DNA of 64,000 nt from Phaeosaccion multiseriatum (GCA_965112735.1 OZ218951.1:248001-312000), one strand, 5' to 3'. Counted from the stretch's first letter, positions 11,331 to 26,300 are shown. The notes: generated by a model not told the origin, from the sequence alone. Numbers and translations: made by a program.

Positions 11331-14300
11331 CGACTCTTGCCCGCTGTCTCCTCGACCTCCGCCCTCCTCCGCGGCACCAAGCACTGAAAGTGCCACAGCG
11401 GTTCGGTTCTGGAAGATCTGCATTACTGTCAGAGCCTGCAGGAGTCACACAGACACAACAGGGTCAGCAACAAGGGCGAGACACAACACGGACGAAAGCT
11501 TTGTGCTCAAAGTCACTCACCTCGAAGCCGGGAACCTCTGCCCGAATACGCGAAACCGCCTGAGCTGCACTCAACGATGTGCCTCCCTCTGCGAACAAGT
11601 CGTCATTGGCCTGCAAGTGAGGCTGCTCCGTGGCCTGCCTCAGGATGCCCAGCACTTGGCGGGCAGTGTCGCCTAACGCCTCGTCACCATCGGACCACTT
11701 CACAGCGGTTTTGTTTCCCTTCGCTTCCGCCTTGATCATCCTCAGCACCTCTTTCACGTCTCTCTTTCCACTGCTCGTCATCGGTAGAGCATCCACGGCC
11801 ACAGCCGTGCTCGGCACCATGTATGACGGTAGCAGCCTGCTCACTCCTTGCAGCACCATCTCAACTTCGGCACTAGAAGGTGTCAGAGCCGCCACAACCG
11901 TCTCGCGCTCTCTGTCCACCGCTGCCACGGCGCTCCCCACCCCCTCTTGATGGAGCAGCGCAGCCTCCACCTCGCCCAGCTCAATACGATAGCCGCGCAC
12001 CTTGACTTGAGAGTCTCGGCGACCCCTAAACACCAGCGATCCGTCTGCCAGCTGCCGCACCAAGTCACCCTGTCAGAACGTGTTAAGTTTGAGATGCGTC
12101 AGATCAGAACAGTGCAGTAGGGAGCAGAGAAACCTACCTCCACCCTCACCCCCGTCTCTGCTTGTCACTGCATGGCATACCAAAGGCAAGTCAAATGTAC
12201 ACACAAACGCACACACACAAAGCCGCACACCCATGGGCAACCTTTTCGACTTACCGTACGATACACCCTGCGCTGGTCCGCCAAGAAGGGCGCGGGGATG
12301 AAGGCCTTCGACGTGAGCTCTGGGCGATTCAAGTACCCACGCGCCAGCTGTCTCCCCCCAATGCAAAGCTCGCCCTCCACGCCCTGAGGCACCAGCTGCA
12401 GACGCTTGTCCACCACATACACTTGCACGCCGGCTCGAGGCTTGCCGATGACGAACCCACTCGACATGGCACCCGGACTGTACTCATGTGCGGTCGCGAA
12501 AACCGTCGCCTCTGTTGGGCCGTAGCTATTGACAAGGCGAACACTGCGCCTCCACATGTCCACTTGGCCTTCCTTGATCGGCTCCCCAGCCAATGAGATG
12601 GACCGTAAGGTGGCCTCCTTAGCACCATTGGTGATGTCTTGCGGTCGAAGCAGCGACAGCAGTGACGGGGTGCAGTACATGTCTGTTACCCTCAAAGACC
12701 GTATCACCTCCGGCAGGTCGTTCAGCATGGAGCCCTTCGCTGCCAGGCACAGCGTCGCCCCACACGACAACGGCCCAAACAGCGACGCCACAGACACATC
12801 AAATGTCAAAGCAGCACTCAGGAGCACACGAGAAGATGCCGTTATCGTCAGTTCCTCTTCGTAGAGAGTCGCCATGAAGCTGGCCGTGCTTCTGTGCTCA
12901 ATCATCACGCCCTTTGGCCGGCCGGTACTACCGGACGTGTGAATCACGTACGCCATGTTCTCGCCCACGGCGTGGCACACAGGCTCCGCTGTACTCTCCG
13001 CTTGCATCACAGCCACCACGTCCACACAGCTCGCGTCTCCGACACGCCGCGCTAAGCTGGCATCGGCGGTTGCCAGCACCTCAGACTCGCCTACTGCCTT
13101 TGCCGTCGTCAGAACGACGCTCAGCCCGGCGTCTTGTGCGATCATCGACAGCCTATCGTCGGGATGCTCGGGATCCAGGGGCACGTACGCCGCCCCCGCT
13201 TTGAGCACGCCCAGCACTGCCACAACCGCCTCCACGCAGTCCCCAGCAATCAGCACCCCCACCAGGCACTCCGGCCCCACGCCTCTCCCCTGCAGCATGC
13301 ATGCCACCGTATTCGCATGCCCATTCAGCTCCCCGTAGCTCATCACTCGATCTGTCTCATACTCGTGCAGGGCTTCCTGCTCCGGACTGCGAGAGGCCAT
13401 CTCTTCGAAAGCCGCGTGCAGGAGGGGCGGTGGTGGCGATGCTTCCTCTGCACCTCCCTCCTCGTCTCCATTGCCATCCCCCGCCACCAGTGCAGCGCCG
13501 CTCAACGTCTCCACCACCTTCACACGGTCCTCGTGTGCCAAGAGACTCAGCTTCCACACGCTCTCGCCCGGCCTGCCCACTGCACTCTCCAGCAGCGCCA
13601 GGAAGCTCCGCGCCAGGGTCTCCACTGTGGCCTGGTCGAGCACCGCCGTATTGTAGCACAGGCTGCCGTGCATGTCCGACGCACTGTCCGTGCTGCGCAC
13701 AAGGTATAGTTCGATGTCAGTCGTATTATTCTTCCAAGTATCCAAACCCGCCTCCTGTAGTACAAAGAAGGCCTGCAGCGCCTTGCCACCATCATCTCTG
13801 CCGAGCTGGGCCCGCTCAACCACCTTGTGGAACGGTGCCTCGGCATGCTTCATGGCACCCAGATACGCGACCTGTACGCGAAGCAGCACCTCCCGAAAGC
13901 TGGGGCTTCCTCCCAGACCCAGACGGAACGCGAGGATGTTGACGAAGCATCCCAGCACGCCCTCCAAGCCTTGCGCCACGTCTCTTCCGAAGTGCGCAGT
14001 GCCCACCACCACATCCTCCGCTCCGCACACACGAGCCAGCAGCACTTGGAACGCGCCCATGAGCCCCACAAACAGCGTGGCGGAGCTACCCGCGCACAGC
14101 TTACTCAACTTGACCAGCACTGCATTGGGTAGCACCAAGTCCACCTTCCCACTTCCTCCCACACTGATATCTTCATGCACCATTTCTCCACTGAGGCCCT
14201 TTTGGGCATGTCGCTGATGGAGAGGCAGCTGCAGTGGACTGGTACCAGCCAGTTGACCCTGCCAGTATTCAAGCAGCTCCTCAATACGGCCTTCGCCGTC

Positions 14301-17300
14301 CAGCCGAGCTCGTTGCCACCTGGAGTAGTCCGCGAAGCTGAAGGGCAGAGCCGGTAGGTCTTGTGCAAAGCCTTGCCCGGCCATGAAAGCCGCGCACACC
14401 GCCTTGAACTCGCCCTGGAAGAGCAAGTAGCTTGCACCATCAAAGATGCAATGATGGAACGTAGATACTGCGGTATAGTGCTCCTCCTCTCCGCTCTGCT
14501 TCGGGACGTGCACGACCAGCGTGCGCCATAGTGGCTGTCTCTGCTCCAAATCGAATGTACGAGCATAATCGGCCTCCATCAGGCTCCGAGCCGCACCAGC
14601 ACTGCTCGCCACGGCTGAAGAGAGAGCAGCAGACACCACCTCGGCCGCCGTAATTCCAAGCTGAACCTGTCTCAGAGAGCCCTGCTTTGTCCACTCAAGC
14701 GCCGTCCGGAGCACGTCATGTCGCTCCACTATGCTGCCTAACACTTGTGCTATCATGTCCACAATTTCAGCGGATGTTCGTCCGGAGATCAGCGAGAGGG
14801 GCAGCGGCAGCACCGCTGGGAGATTGTACGCGCTCTGCCCGCCAGGGGCAGTCGTCCGCAGTGCTACGTCCGAAAGGTACATGTGCTCCTGCTGGTAAGC
14901 GGCGGGGGCGTCTGTGTCCGAAGAGGACTGCCAGAGGGCCATGGAGCTGCCATTTGCCCCGGCCCCCGTTGTTTGATCGTCTTGCTCATTCAGCGGCCCC
15001 GAGTCGGCTCCCAGCACTTCCTCTTCGACCCACACTGCCAGCGCTGACACCGTTGGATACGAGAAGAGCACATCAGTAGTCACCACAACCCCGAAGCGAG
15101 CCTGTAGCTGGCCGCGCAGCTCCACTGTTGACAAAGAGTCAAGACCTGCTTCCATCAAAGGAGTGTTCTCATCCAGCTCTTCGGCACCCTCCCCAAGGAG
15201 GTCCTTGGCCATATCAAGCACCGCCAATCGCACTGATTGCTGTCTCTCACCAGGGGGCAGTCTCAAGAGCGCCTCGCGCACTTCATTGTTGAGTTTGGTG
15301 TTGCTGGATGCGCCTGCTGCTGTTGAGACAAGCCCTGACAGCAGGGGCGATCTACTGGACACCCCCAAGCTGCCTGCAAACTTGCCCCAGTCCATGCCAG
15401 GCAGGACAGCCACATCACCCACGGACGCTGACGACATCGCAGCGGCATCTAAGGCAGCCATGCCCAGCTCAGCTGACACCGTGCCCACACCCGCGAGCTC
15501 CAACTGCTTTTGAACGATATCGAGCTGGGCGGCCATACCAACGTCAGCCCATGGCCCCCACTGCAATGACGCCCCTGCAAGCCCGAGGTGTCGCCTGTGC
15601 CGCATCAGCCCGTCCACAGCCGCATTCGCCGCAGCGTAGTTTGCCTGTCCAGCGTTGCCCAGTACTCCGGCCATGGATGTGAAGCAAAAGAAAAAGTCAA
15701 GGCCGGGAGAGCGCCCCTCCTCCTTCGCCCAAGCCAGCGAGAGCTCGTGTAAGTTCACCGCCCCCTGCACCTTGGGTCGGAAGACGTTCATCACGCTCTC
15801 CGCCGTCTGCTCTTGCAGCGGCTTATCATCCAGCACCCCGGCAGCATGCACCACACCGCGTACAGGGGGGAGCAGAGGCAGGACGCCCCCCAGGCAAGTC
15901 CGAAGTGCCTCAGCATCAGCAACGTCACAAGTAGGAGTATGGATCAGCTCCACCTTGTTCCGAAGCTGCTGCCACTGTTCCGTCATGCTCTCGGCGATCT
16001 TCCCACTCCTCGACAGCAGCACCAGGTGACGAGCGCCCCTCGACGCGAGGTGCTGGGCCGTCACGAGGCCGAGAGCTCCCAGACCGCCGCTGATGACGTA
16101 CGTGCCATCGGACACCACTGGCACACCATACGAGGGGTTGGTCAGCACCACCTTGCCGATGTGCTTCGCTTGGCTCATGTATACCATGGCCTTCTGAGTA
16201 TCCTCCCTCATGTCAAAGGGTATCGTCGGTAGGGGCTTCACATTGCCTGACATGCAGTCTTCAGCAAGACGCTGCAGCCCACCACTGATCCAGCCCGGCT
16301 GAGCTACGAAGTCAGACTCAATCATGCTATCCAGTGCCAGTAGCTCGTACCTCACATCGGATCGGGCGGTGCGCATCTGCTCGTGACTCCACACGCCTCG
16401 CTTGCCAATCTCGACGAATATACCGCCCTCACTCAGCATGTCCAATGAGAAGGGAATGTAGTCTTCACTCAGACAGTTGAGCACCACGTCCACCTTCACC
16501 TCACCCATGGACTGCTTGAACGCCTCTGCGTCTCGCGATGACGCAATGTGCTCCACTCCCAAGCTCCGGAGGAAGTCATGCTTCACAGCAGCGCCGGCAG
16601 TGGCGTACACCTCTGCGCCGACCCGCTGAGCATACTGTACGGCAGCAAGGCCCACACCGCCAGACGCGGCGTGAATAAGAACCTTCTCTCCAGCCTTGAG
16701 GCCCTCAAGGGCCTTTATCACGGTGAGGAACACGGTGGGAAGTGCAGCGGCCTGCTCGAAGCTCAGCACGGCCGGCATCACGGCCAGACACGCGTCCTCC
16801 GTCACCAGATGGCTGCGCAAACATCCTCCGTCCGCGAAGCCATATACATTATCACCGACACGGAAGCGCGAGCTGCCTCCTGTTCTGATCACCTCCCCGG
16901 CGAACTCGGAACAAGGGTCTCCAGGGTCGCCAGGATACATGTCCAGCACATTCAGCACGTCCCAGAAGTTGAGCCCCACGGCCCTCACCGCCACCTCTAC
17001 GGAGCTGCCAGCTGCTGGGTCGAGGGACGGATGCTTACCAACGCTCGTATCGTCACGCAGGGCGAAAGCGCTCACAATGCTGCCTCTTGCCTTCAAGTCA
17101 AGCGCGAAGGGTAGCTGCAGGGGTTGATGTACAAGCTGAGGTGTCCAGCATTGCCCATCGCGTACCCACACATCTTCTGTGGAGGCAGGGAAGGCCAAGC
17201 CCAAGGCAACCTCGCTGTCTTCGACCTTCTTGTCGCTCAGGTCCACCACACCGATCTGCATGGAGGGGTGCTCCATCCTCGCAGTCCGCACCAGCCCAGT

Positions 17301-20300
17301 CACCCAGCTGTGACACCAGTCCTCGCCGCTTTGGACGCCTCTCGTCAAAACCGTCAGCGGCACACTCGACGCAGTGGACAGGCTCCTGAGTAGAGCCATC
17401 AGAGCGTAGGCCGCTCGAGCAAGCTGGCCCTCTTCTGCGTCTCCTTCGCCATCCCTGGGGATCAGCACGTACAAGATTCGAGTCCACTCGTCCTCTTCAA
17501 GAAGAGCACCGTCGTCCCAAGAGCCGCCCACCCGTCCGTATCGAGGGTGCACGTCCACGCCCTCCGGAACAGAGCGTCGCACTGCCGCAATGATCTCAGG
17601 CTCACTCTCCCTCTGGTCCTGTGCACTAATCACGAGCCACTTCTGCTGCACCGCCTCACTATCATGATGAGGTCGCTGTGGAGGTACGGCTGACTCCGTG
17701 GGCTTCCACTCCAGCGTGTACATCGCTCGACGAAGCGGATTGGAGCGAGCGAAGCCTCTCGCTCGCTGAGCGCGGAATGCACGCATCTCCACCAGAACCT
17801 GCTTACTCTCGAAATCGGCAATCTTGATGTCAAACTTGATGCTGTTGCCCCCGGGTTCCACTTCAGCGAGCGTCGTGTGCACCCACACCTTTGCTCCTGT
17901 GATGACACTGAGGACGACAGTCTCGTCGAAACCAACGGGCAAGAATGGAGCTCCGCCTCTTTCTTCCAGCAGCTGGTGTGGGATTGCGTGTAGGATGGAG
18001 TGAGTCGCATTGTCGAGCACAGCAGGGTGCAGAGCAAAGTCCGTCGCCTCCCAAGGCTCGCAGAGCTCCGAGTCGAGAGCACGCACGACCGATAGCACCT
18101 CTCCGTCATTGGCGAACATCTGTAAATTCCGCTCAAAGCGAGGACCATAGTTGAAGTTGGCATCCGCCATTGCCTTGTACAGGCCACGGGCCAAGTCCAC
18201 CGTCCCTACGCGCTCTTTGATTCCCTCTACATCGAGCGTGTCACGCGGCTCGGCTCGATCTGTGATGGACACATAGTCCATCCTCGCGGTTATTCCCTTG
18301 TCGCCCGTGGCACCTCCGAAAAACTGCATGCTTCCATCTCTCGCGTACAAAGCACTCAAGCCGTCACAGACAATAGTACTGCGACTCTGCGCTTCGTCCG
18401 TGTTGATGTCCAGGAAACCCTCAATCTCCAAGGGAGCCACAAAGTTGGCTCCCTGTAGGAGTACTTGCTGCTCCACCCCGAGCTGTCTTCCTCCTAGAGC
18501 AGCGACGACGCCCACTTCAATGTACGTCACCCCCGGAATGATCACCACATTGTTGACGGCATGGTCCTTGAGAAGGCCCTTGAGGTGAGGAGAGAAGGGG
18601 CTGGCGAGCCGCATTCTGTCTCCCTCTTGGGACAGCTCGCCACTCGGCAAGAATGCCCGTGGAAGCCTGAACCAGCGAAACGCTCGGCGTGTGGGGTACA
18701 AAGCGTCACGTTCTGACTCTTTGTCCTTGTCAAGATCATGACTGACGCTGACGCCCTCTCCGTCAACACGCGTGGCAGTACTCTCAGCTCTGGGACCGGA
18801 TAGCACGGCGTGAGCATTGGTTCCACCGGAGCCAAAAGAGCTCACGGCAGCAACGAGTGCTCCTGTGTAGCCGCCTCGACCCACTGGCACCATGGTCGCA
18901 GGCAAAGTCACAGGGACGCCGGCGAGCTCCAGCTCGGGGTTGCTGTCCTTCAAATGCAGGTTCGGAGGGGCGACGCGGTGCTGCAGCACCAGTACGGTCT
19001 TGATGAGGCCTGCAACACCTGCGGCGCCCTCCAGGTGTCCGATGTTGGTCTTCACCGCACCTACCACCAACGCGTTTCCCGCGCCGCGCTCCAATCCACA
19101 GTACACGGCCTTGACGGCGCTCATCTCGATGGGGTCTCCCAGCGCCGTTCCCGTGCCGTGCGCCTCCACGAAGCCCACCTCTGCGGGGTCTCTTCCCGCC
19201 TCTGCCAGCGCGGCAGACAGGAGCTGCTGCTGAGCAAGAGGACTGGGTGCCGTCAGACGAGCGCTGGCCCCATTGTGGTTGACCGCACAGCCCTCGATCA
19301 CCGCTAGCACAGTGTCCCCGCTGGCCATAGCATCATCAAAACGCTTCAGCACAATGGCACCACATCCTTCGCCTCTGACATAGCCATTGGCCGCTGCGTC
19401 AAACGTTTTGCAGCGCCTGCGACAAGGCCAAGAAAGATAGGAGAGGGGAAGGGAGTGGGGCATGGCAGGGAAGTTCTTGTTGGGTCAGTAGAGAAGACGC
19501 CCAAGAATGAACTGCAAGAGCGGCAATTGGGTAAATATATAATAGCACTCAGACCAGAGCGGCGGGTGCAACTTACCAGTCGGGGGAGAGGAATGTCCCC
19601 GCAAACAATGACTGAAAGGTGCTCTTCCCGAGCAGCAGGTTCACGCCACCGACCACCGCAGAGTCGCACTTGCCCAGGCGGAGGTTGCTGCAAGCAGCGT
19701 CCAGAGCCACCAGGGACGACGAGCATGCTGTCTGCAGCAACGCACTGGGGCCGCAGAGACCCAGCGTGTAGGACACGCGATTAGCAATGTTCGAAGCCGT
19801 CAGGCCCATTCCGCCGTAGGCGCTCTGAGCAGCGGCATCTCCTGCCACGAAGCCCCAGTCCGTGTCCGACAAGCCCACGAATACGCCGGTGTTGCTGCCC
19901 CGCAGGCTGCTCTTGCTGTGGCCCGCGCGATGGAGGGCCTCGAAGGCCACCTCCAGCATGAGGCGCTGATTGGGGTCCATTGCCTCTGCCTCCGCAGCAC
20001 TGATGCCAAAGAAGGCATTGTCGAACATCTCCACGCCCTCAATGAACCCTCCCTGCAGCTCCGGCTCGCCCGCCTTGCTGTCCCATCTGTCGCGTGGTGC
20101 TGCTGTGATGCAGTCTCTGCCCTTGCACAGCAACGACCAGAACTGCTCCGGGCTGTTGGCTCCGCCGGGGAAGCGACACGCCATACTCACTACAGCGATG
20201 GGGGCTCGAGAGTCTAAGGACGAGGGCCGATTTGCCGGAAGCACCCGCTCACGCTCAGCATCACCCGGCGCCTCAAGAATCTGGGCCTCGAGCCACACGG

Positions 20301-23300
20301 CCATTGCAGACACCGATGGATACGAGAAGAAGGCACCGTTCGAAACGGTGACACCACACCAGGCCTTGATTCGATTGCGAAACTCCACGGACGCCATCGA
20401 ATCGAGCCCGGCTTCCATCAAGGGCATCCCTGCTGCCAAGGTGAAATCCTCGCCAACACACTCGACTGCCATACCCGTCAGGACTTGCTCGATCCTCTCC
20501 CGCCGTGCTGACTCCGGCAAGTGCAGGAGCTCCTCCCGCACCTCGGCATTGACGCTGTAGCCCTTTGCCGCCTCACCACTTTCTCCGCGGTCCGTCAACT
20601 GCCGGAGGAAAGCGCTGTGCACAGGGTCCAAGCTCGCTCGAAATCTGCCCCACCTCATGGCCGGCATGACAGCCACTTCCTGCACGTTGGTATGCGTCTG
20701 GCTTGCAAGGACGGCATCCAGAGCCTTCATACCTAGCGCCGATGAGATCAGGCCCACTCCGGCCATCTCCGCAGCTTTCGACACCATCTCAAGCCGCACC
20801 GCCATACCCACGTCGCCCCATGGGCCCCACTGAACGTTGGAAGCAGGAAGGCCAAGCTGGTGTCGGCGATACCGCATCAGCCCGTCCAACGCAGCGTTTG
20901 CCCCGGCATAGGCGCTCTGATTGGACAAGCCAAGCAAAGCGGAGGTCGATGAGTACGATGCGAAGAAGTCGATCTCCTCCCTGCCGCTCGCCGCCCACTC
21001 AAGGCACAACGCGTGGAGATTCCAACCTCCCTTGACCTTGGCGGCAAAGACATTTCGCACGTTCTCTTCCGTCTCGCCCGACAACATTCTCTTTGCGCCA
21101 TTCACCCCCGCTGCGTGAACCACACCCCGAACATGAGGCAGGCCCACTAAAGCGCTGGCTACAGCATCTCGAAGCTGGCTCATGTCGGACACATCGCAGG
21201 TCACGGCCACAGCGGTGACACTCTCCATGCTCTGCAGGGCCTGCCACAGCTCTGAAACTTCTTCCGCCGCCCGGCCGCTTCGAGACAGGAGGAGCAAGTG
21301 TCGAGCGCCCTGGGAGACCAAGTGATTCGCCGTCACCAGCCCCAGCCCCCCCAGACCACCGCTGATCAGGTAGGTCCCATCCTCCCTGCACGTGAAGCGA
21401 TCGACTCCTTCCGATGTCAGATGGAGTGTGCTGGGCACCAGCCTCGGAGCGAGGATCTCACACTCTCGAACCAGCAGGTCCACGCCTCGGCCGCCGTCGC
21501 GGGCTCCTGCAGCCAGCGTCACAGCCTGGGAGATAGCTTGGGCTTCCATCTTCTCTACTCTAGGTCGAGCATCCTCAGACTGTGGATACATGGCATACTC
21601 AAGGTCGATGTGGTTCACATCGAGGTCGCCCCGCTCCAGGCGTACGCTTCTCACCAGTCCTACGGTCCAGCTGTCCTGCCAACCAGCACCGCTGTACACA
21701 CCCGTTGTCACCACCATGATGGGCATCACTGCCGCGTCCCCGTCTAAGCTCTGTACAGTTTGCACAAAGTGGATTGCCCCATCGGTAGCAGAGCCCGTCG
21801 CTGACGTCAAGTAGAAGAGATGGGCCCCATGGAGCTGCGCGTCTGAACCGACCGCCTCCATCACGTGCACCTCTACACCACTTGCTGTCGCCGCGCTTCG
21901 GACAGCTTCCAAGGATCTGTGGTTGCTCGATGCGTGCTGCCCTTCGGCTGCCTGGGGAATCACGACGAGCCACGGAAGGCGGCCGGTCAGCGAAGCCTGC
22001 TGCGAAGCCGTGGGCACCTCCACCGCCTCCCACTCAACAACATAGAGCGGGCCCTGCTCAGCTTCACTCCGCGGCTGAGGTGCTGCCGTGGCTCGCGCTG
22101 TGTACCAAGGAAAGGCTTTGCGCGTTGGGAACAGGATATGCTCCTTGCCCTTACTCTCTGACTGCTGTACTGTGCTCAGACCTGCTCCAAACGACTCCTC
22201 GGAGCTCTTCCCGCGCGTGAGAGAAGATATCCACACCAGGCCCTCGCGACGCTCGCACTTGGCTCCCATACTGCTCAGCACAGGGTTGGGGCCCACCTCA
22301 ACGATGCTCAGGTCAGCCCCCCTCCCGTCTCCCATCCAGTGCTCCACCAGCGTGTGGATGCCTTCTGCGAACAGCACTGGCGACAGCATGTGTTGCACCC
22401 AATACTTCGCCTGCGTCACCTCCTCCGCTCTCACCACCTCACCCGTCACGTTGGACACCAGGGGTATGCGTGGGGCGCTGAATGACACCTGCCTCAGAAC
22501 CTCCTCCAGCGCACGTACAGCGGGCTCCATGAGAGGAGAGTGGAAGGCGTGCGACACCTCCAGGGCCTTGCAGCCCACCCCATCCGCCGTGAGCTTCTCC
22601 ACCACCTTGTCCACAGCGCTGCGAGCTCCAGAGATCACGCTCGCGCTCGGTCCATTCGACGACGCCAGCACCACCGCGTCTGCCCCCCCTGCAGCGTCGA
22701 TGCTTGCCAAAGTCGCCTCCTTGCCTGCCCTCACTGCGAACATCACTCCTTTGCCCTCGGGGCAGGTCTGCATGGCGGCTCCTCTCTTGGCGGACAGCAT
22801 CAGCCCGTCCTCCAGCGACATGACGCCGGCCACGCACGCCGCCACCACCTCGCCCAGGCTGTGGCCCATCACCATCGAGGGCTCCACGCCCTCCGACTTC
22901 CACAGCTCACACAGGGCGTACTCCAGCACAAACAGGCACGGCTGGCAGTAGCGCGTCTCCTTCAGCAGCGCTTGTGCAGTCTCCTCCTCCTCCTCTCCCT
23001 CCCCGTCCTCAGCAGCGGCAGGGTACATGAGCTCCACCACAGACTTGTCCAGCCAAGCTCGCTCCATGAGCAGCGTACTGCACCGCTGCACGCACTCGCG
23101 GAACACGCCCTCCTTCTCGTACAGCTCTCTGCCCATGCCCACGTACTGCGAGCCCTGTCCAGTGAACAAGAACGTCACCGATGAACGCTTCTTGCTTTGC
23201 TGTCCATCCAGCTGCGGCAAGACCTCACCCCTCTCAACCAACGTTGGTCCTAAGCTGCTGAGCACCACATGGGCGTTGGTGCCTCCAAATCCGAAGGAGC

Positions 23301-26300
23301 TCACCCCGACCAGCACAGATCCATCGGAGTTGGTGGGTAAAGGGGTCATGGAAGATGGGAACAGGACTGCAATTCCCTCCATGTCGAGCTCTGGGTTTTG
23401 CTCGATGAAGTGGAGATTGGGTGGAGCGGTCTTGTGCTGCGCCACCAGGACGGCTTTGATGAGTCCGGCAATCCCTGCCGCTCCCTCCAAGTGCCCGATG
23501 TTTGTCTTGAGCGCCCCTACGATCAAAGGCTTCGCTTCATCGCGGTCGTGGGCGAACACTCCTCTGAGAGCGCTCATCTCGATGGGGTCGCCGAGAGACG
23601 TGCCCGTGCCGTGAGCCTCGACGAAACTGACGTCGTTTGGAGATAGCCCGGCGTCGATCAAGGCGTCTGTGATGAGCTGCTTTTGAGCACCAGGGTTTGG
23701 AGCCGTCATCCGCGCGGTGGGCCCATTATGGTTCACAGCCGAGCCTCGCAGGACAGCCAGCACCTCATCGTCGTTGGCAAGGGCGTCGTCTAGGCGCTTC
23801 ACCACGATTGCTCCGCACCCCTCGCCTCTGACGTAGCCGTTGGCGGCCTTGTCAAATGTTTTACAGTGCCTTGAGAGTGAGGACGGAAGGGGGAAATAGG
23901 GAAGATTTAGCTAAGAAGGCGGGAGGAGAAAGGGGCGATTTAAGGGGCGATTTAAGGTTCTCAGGTTCTCACTCTACCTCCCTGAACGAAACAGTGGTGC
24001 ATGACCAGGTGCCTACCGACTACCTTATCGGGCCTTCACCTGCAGAGCATCATACTCACTAACTTCCTCCCTCCCCTCCCTCCCTCCCTCTCCTCCCTCC
24101 CGCCCCTCCCTCCCTCCCTCCCTCTCCTCCTTCCTTCCTCCCTGCCCCGCCCCCCTCTCTCCTCCTCCCTCACGCACACTCAAGCACTCACCCGTCTGGC
24201 GAGAGAAACCCTCCTGAGGAAAGGAGCTTGAAGGGCGCCTCGCTGAGAAGCAGGTTCACTCCACCGACCACAGCTGTGTCACACTTGCCCAATCGAAGGC
24301 TGCTGCAGGCGTTGTCCAGGGCGACCAAGGAAGAGGAGCACGCCGTGTCTACTGTTGAGCTCGGCCCCTTCAACCCCAGCGCGTAGGAAACTCGGTTGGC
24401 CAAATTCGACATGGAGGCTCCTGACGCCGCGTACACGCCCTCGCTCGCCTCGCCAGCTCCTTGGCTTGCTTTGGCCTGCAGCCAATCGCTTCCAGCGCAG
24501 CCGATGAAGACCCCTGTCTCGCTCTTACGGAGACTGCTCTTGTCACAGCCTGCCCTGTGCAGCGCCTCGAAGGCCACCTCCAGCAGCACGCGCTGGTTGG
24601 GGTCCATGCTTTCCGCTTCCGCTGACGAAATGCCGAAGAAGGTGTTGTCGAAGAGGTGGACGCCCTCTATGAAGCCTCCTCGCCACTCCTTCGAGCCGCC
24701 TCCCCACCTGTCTGCTGGAGCTGTAGAGATGCAGTCCGATCCCGTGCAAAGCATGCTCCAGAAACCTTGGGGCGAAGTCACTCCTCCTGGAAAGCGGCAC
24801 GCCATGCCCACCACCGCCAGCGGAGCTCGCATGCCTTGAGGCGAAGCCGAGGTGGGGCGCAAACCTCGCATTGGGTCTGTGGTAGCCCTTCCCATTACCT
24901 CGCCATCAAGCCAGCCCACAAGCTCCGCCACGCTGGGATACTCAAACAGCACATCGGCGGTGGCTGTAACCCCCAAGTCAGTTTGAAGGCGATTCCGCAC
25001 CTCCACGAGTGCCATCGAATCCAGGCCTGCCTCCATCAAGGGCACATTGTCGTCCAGCGGGGGCATGTCTGCATCAACGCACTTCAGCACGGTCGCCTTG
25101 AGCGCTTCCAGGAGAGCAACGCGTCGATCCTCTGGGGAGAGAGCAGAGAGAGTCTCGCGCAGCTGTGCGAGGGCGTCTCCAGCTGGGGGAGGAGCAGACG
25201 CAGCACCCTCGTAATCATGTGCTGGTGTTGCCCTCTTCGGGAGGGGAAACTCTCGCGACGAGGGGAATCCCTGCCAAGGGGTGCCCACTCTCTCTGCTGC
25301 GCCTTTGGGCCTCATGCCGCCATAGCTGCCCAAGATGACGTGGGCGTTGAAGCCGCCAACGCCGTAGGAATTCACCCCTGCGAGCAGCGTCGAGCCGTCG
25401 GAGCAGTAGGAGGAGAGAGGCGTCCTTCGGGTGGGCAGCGTGACGGGCACGCCCTCCAGCTTCAGGTTGGGGTTGACCTCCTTCAGGTGTAGGTTGGCTG
25501 GGGCCTCTCGCTGTTGTACTACCAAGATGGCCTTGATGAGCTGAGCCATCCCTGACGCCCCTTCCATGTGGCCTAGAGTAGTCTTGACAGTGCCCACTAC
25601 AAGGGGGGAGGCATCAGGCCTGTTGGGGGTGAACGCTGCCTTGAGAGCGCCTAATGAGTATCACGCGACGTGCGTTCGTGCGTGCGTGCATGAGGGACGG
25701 AGAGAGAGAAGGAGGGAGAGAGGGAGGGAGGGAGGGAGGGAGGGAGGGAGGGAGAGTAGAAGGGAGGGAGGGAGGGAGGGAGGGAGGGAGGGAGGGAAGG
25801 AGGGAGGGAGGGAGGGAGGGAGGGAGGGAGGGAGGGAGGGAGGGAGGGAGGGAGGGAGGGAGGGAGGGAGGGAGGGAGGGAGGGAGGGAGGGAGGGAGGG
25901 AGAGAGGGAGAGGGAGGAAGGAAAGAATGGAAGGAGGGAGGAGGGAGGGAGGGAGGGACGAGGGGAGGGCACGAATAAGCGTTGTTTACTATGTCTCATC
26001 ACAGCATCATTTGTCTAGTTGAGACGTAAGAGAGACATCACAATGATGGTCCAACACGAATGCCCCTCTTTTAACCCCTTTGCCTCCTTCAACGTACCCA
26101 GCTCGATGGTGTCGCCCATGACCGTTCCCGTGGCGTGAGCCTCAACGTAGCCCACTTCTCTCCCCTCGCACCCTGCCTGCCGCAGGGCGCTCCTCGCCAA
26201 GCTCTCTTGGGCGGCTCCCTTGGGGGCGGACAGAGAAGTGCTGACGCCATTGTGGCTGACAGCCGCTGCCTTGATGACGGCAAGGATGTTGTCTCCGTCC

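Noticed and set aside
22088-22951. Plus-strand frames of 200-290 aa opposite the megasynthase
   Set aside because: They are antisense shadows of GC-rich PKS exons; the minus strand holds clear AT-domain motifs over the same bases.
12165-23805. Treating the PKS and NRPS parts as two or more separate genes
   Set aside because: Each gap between the large open frames is a short GT-AG intron that restores frame inside a domain (KS2, KS3, the YRTGD motif, the PCP), so separate genes would start and end mid-domain.
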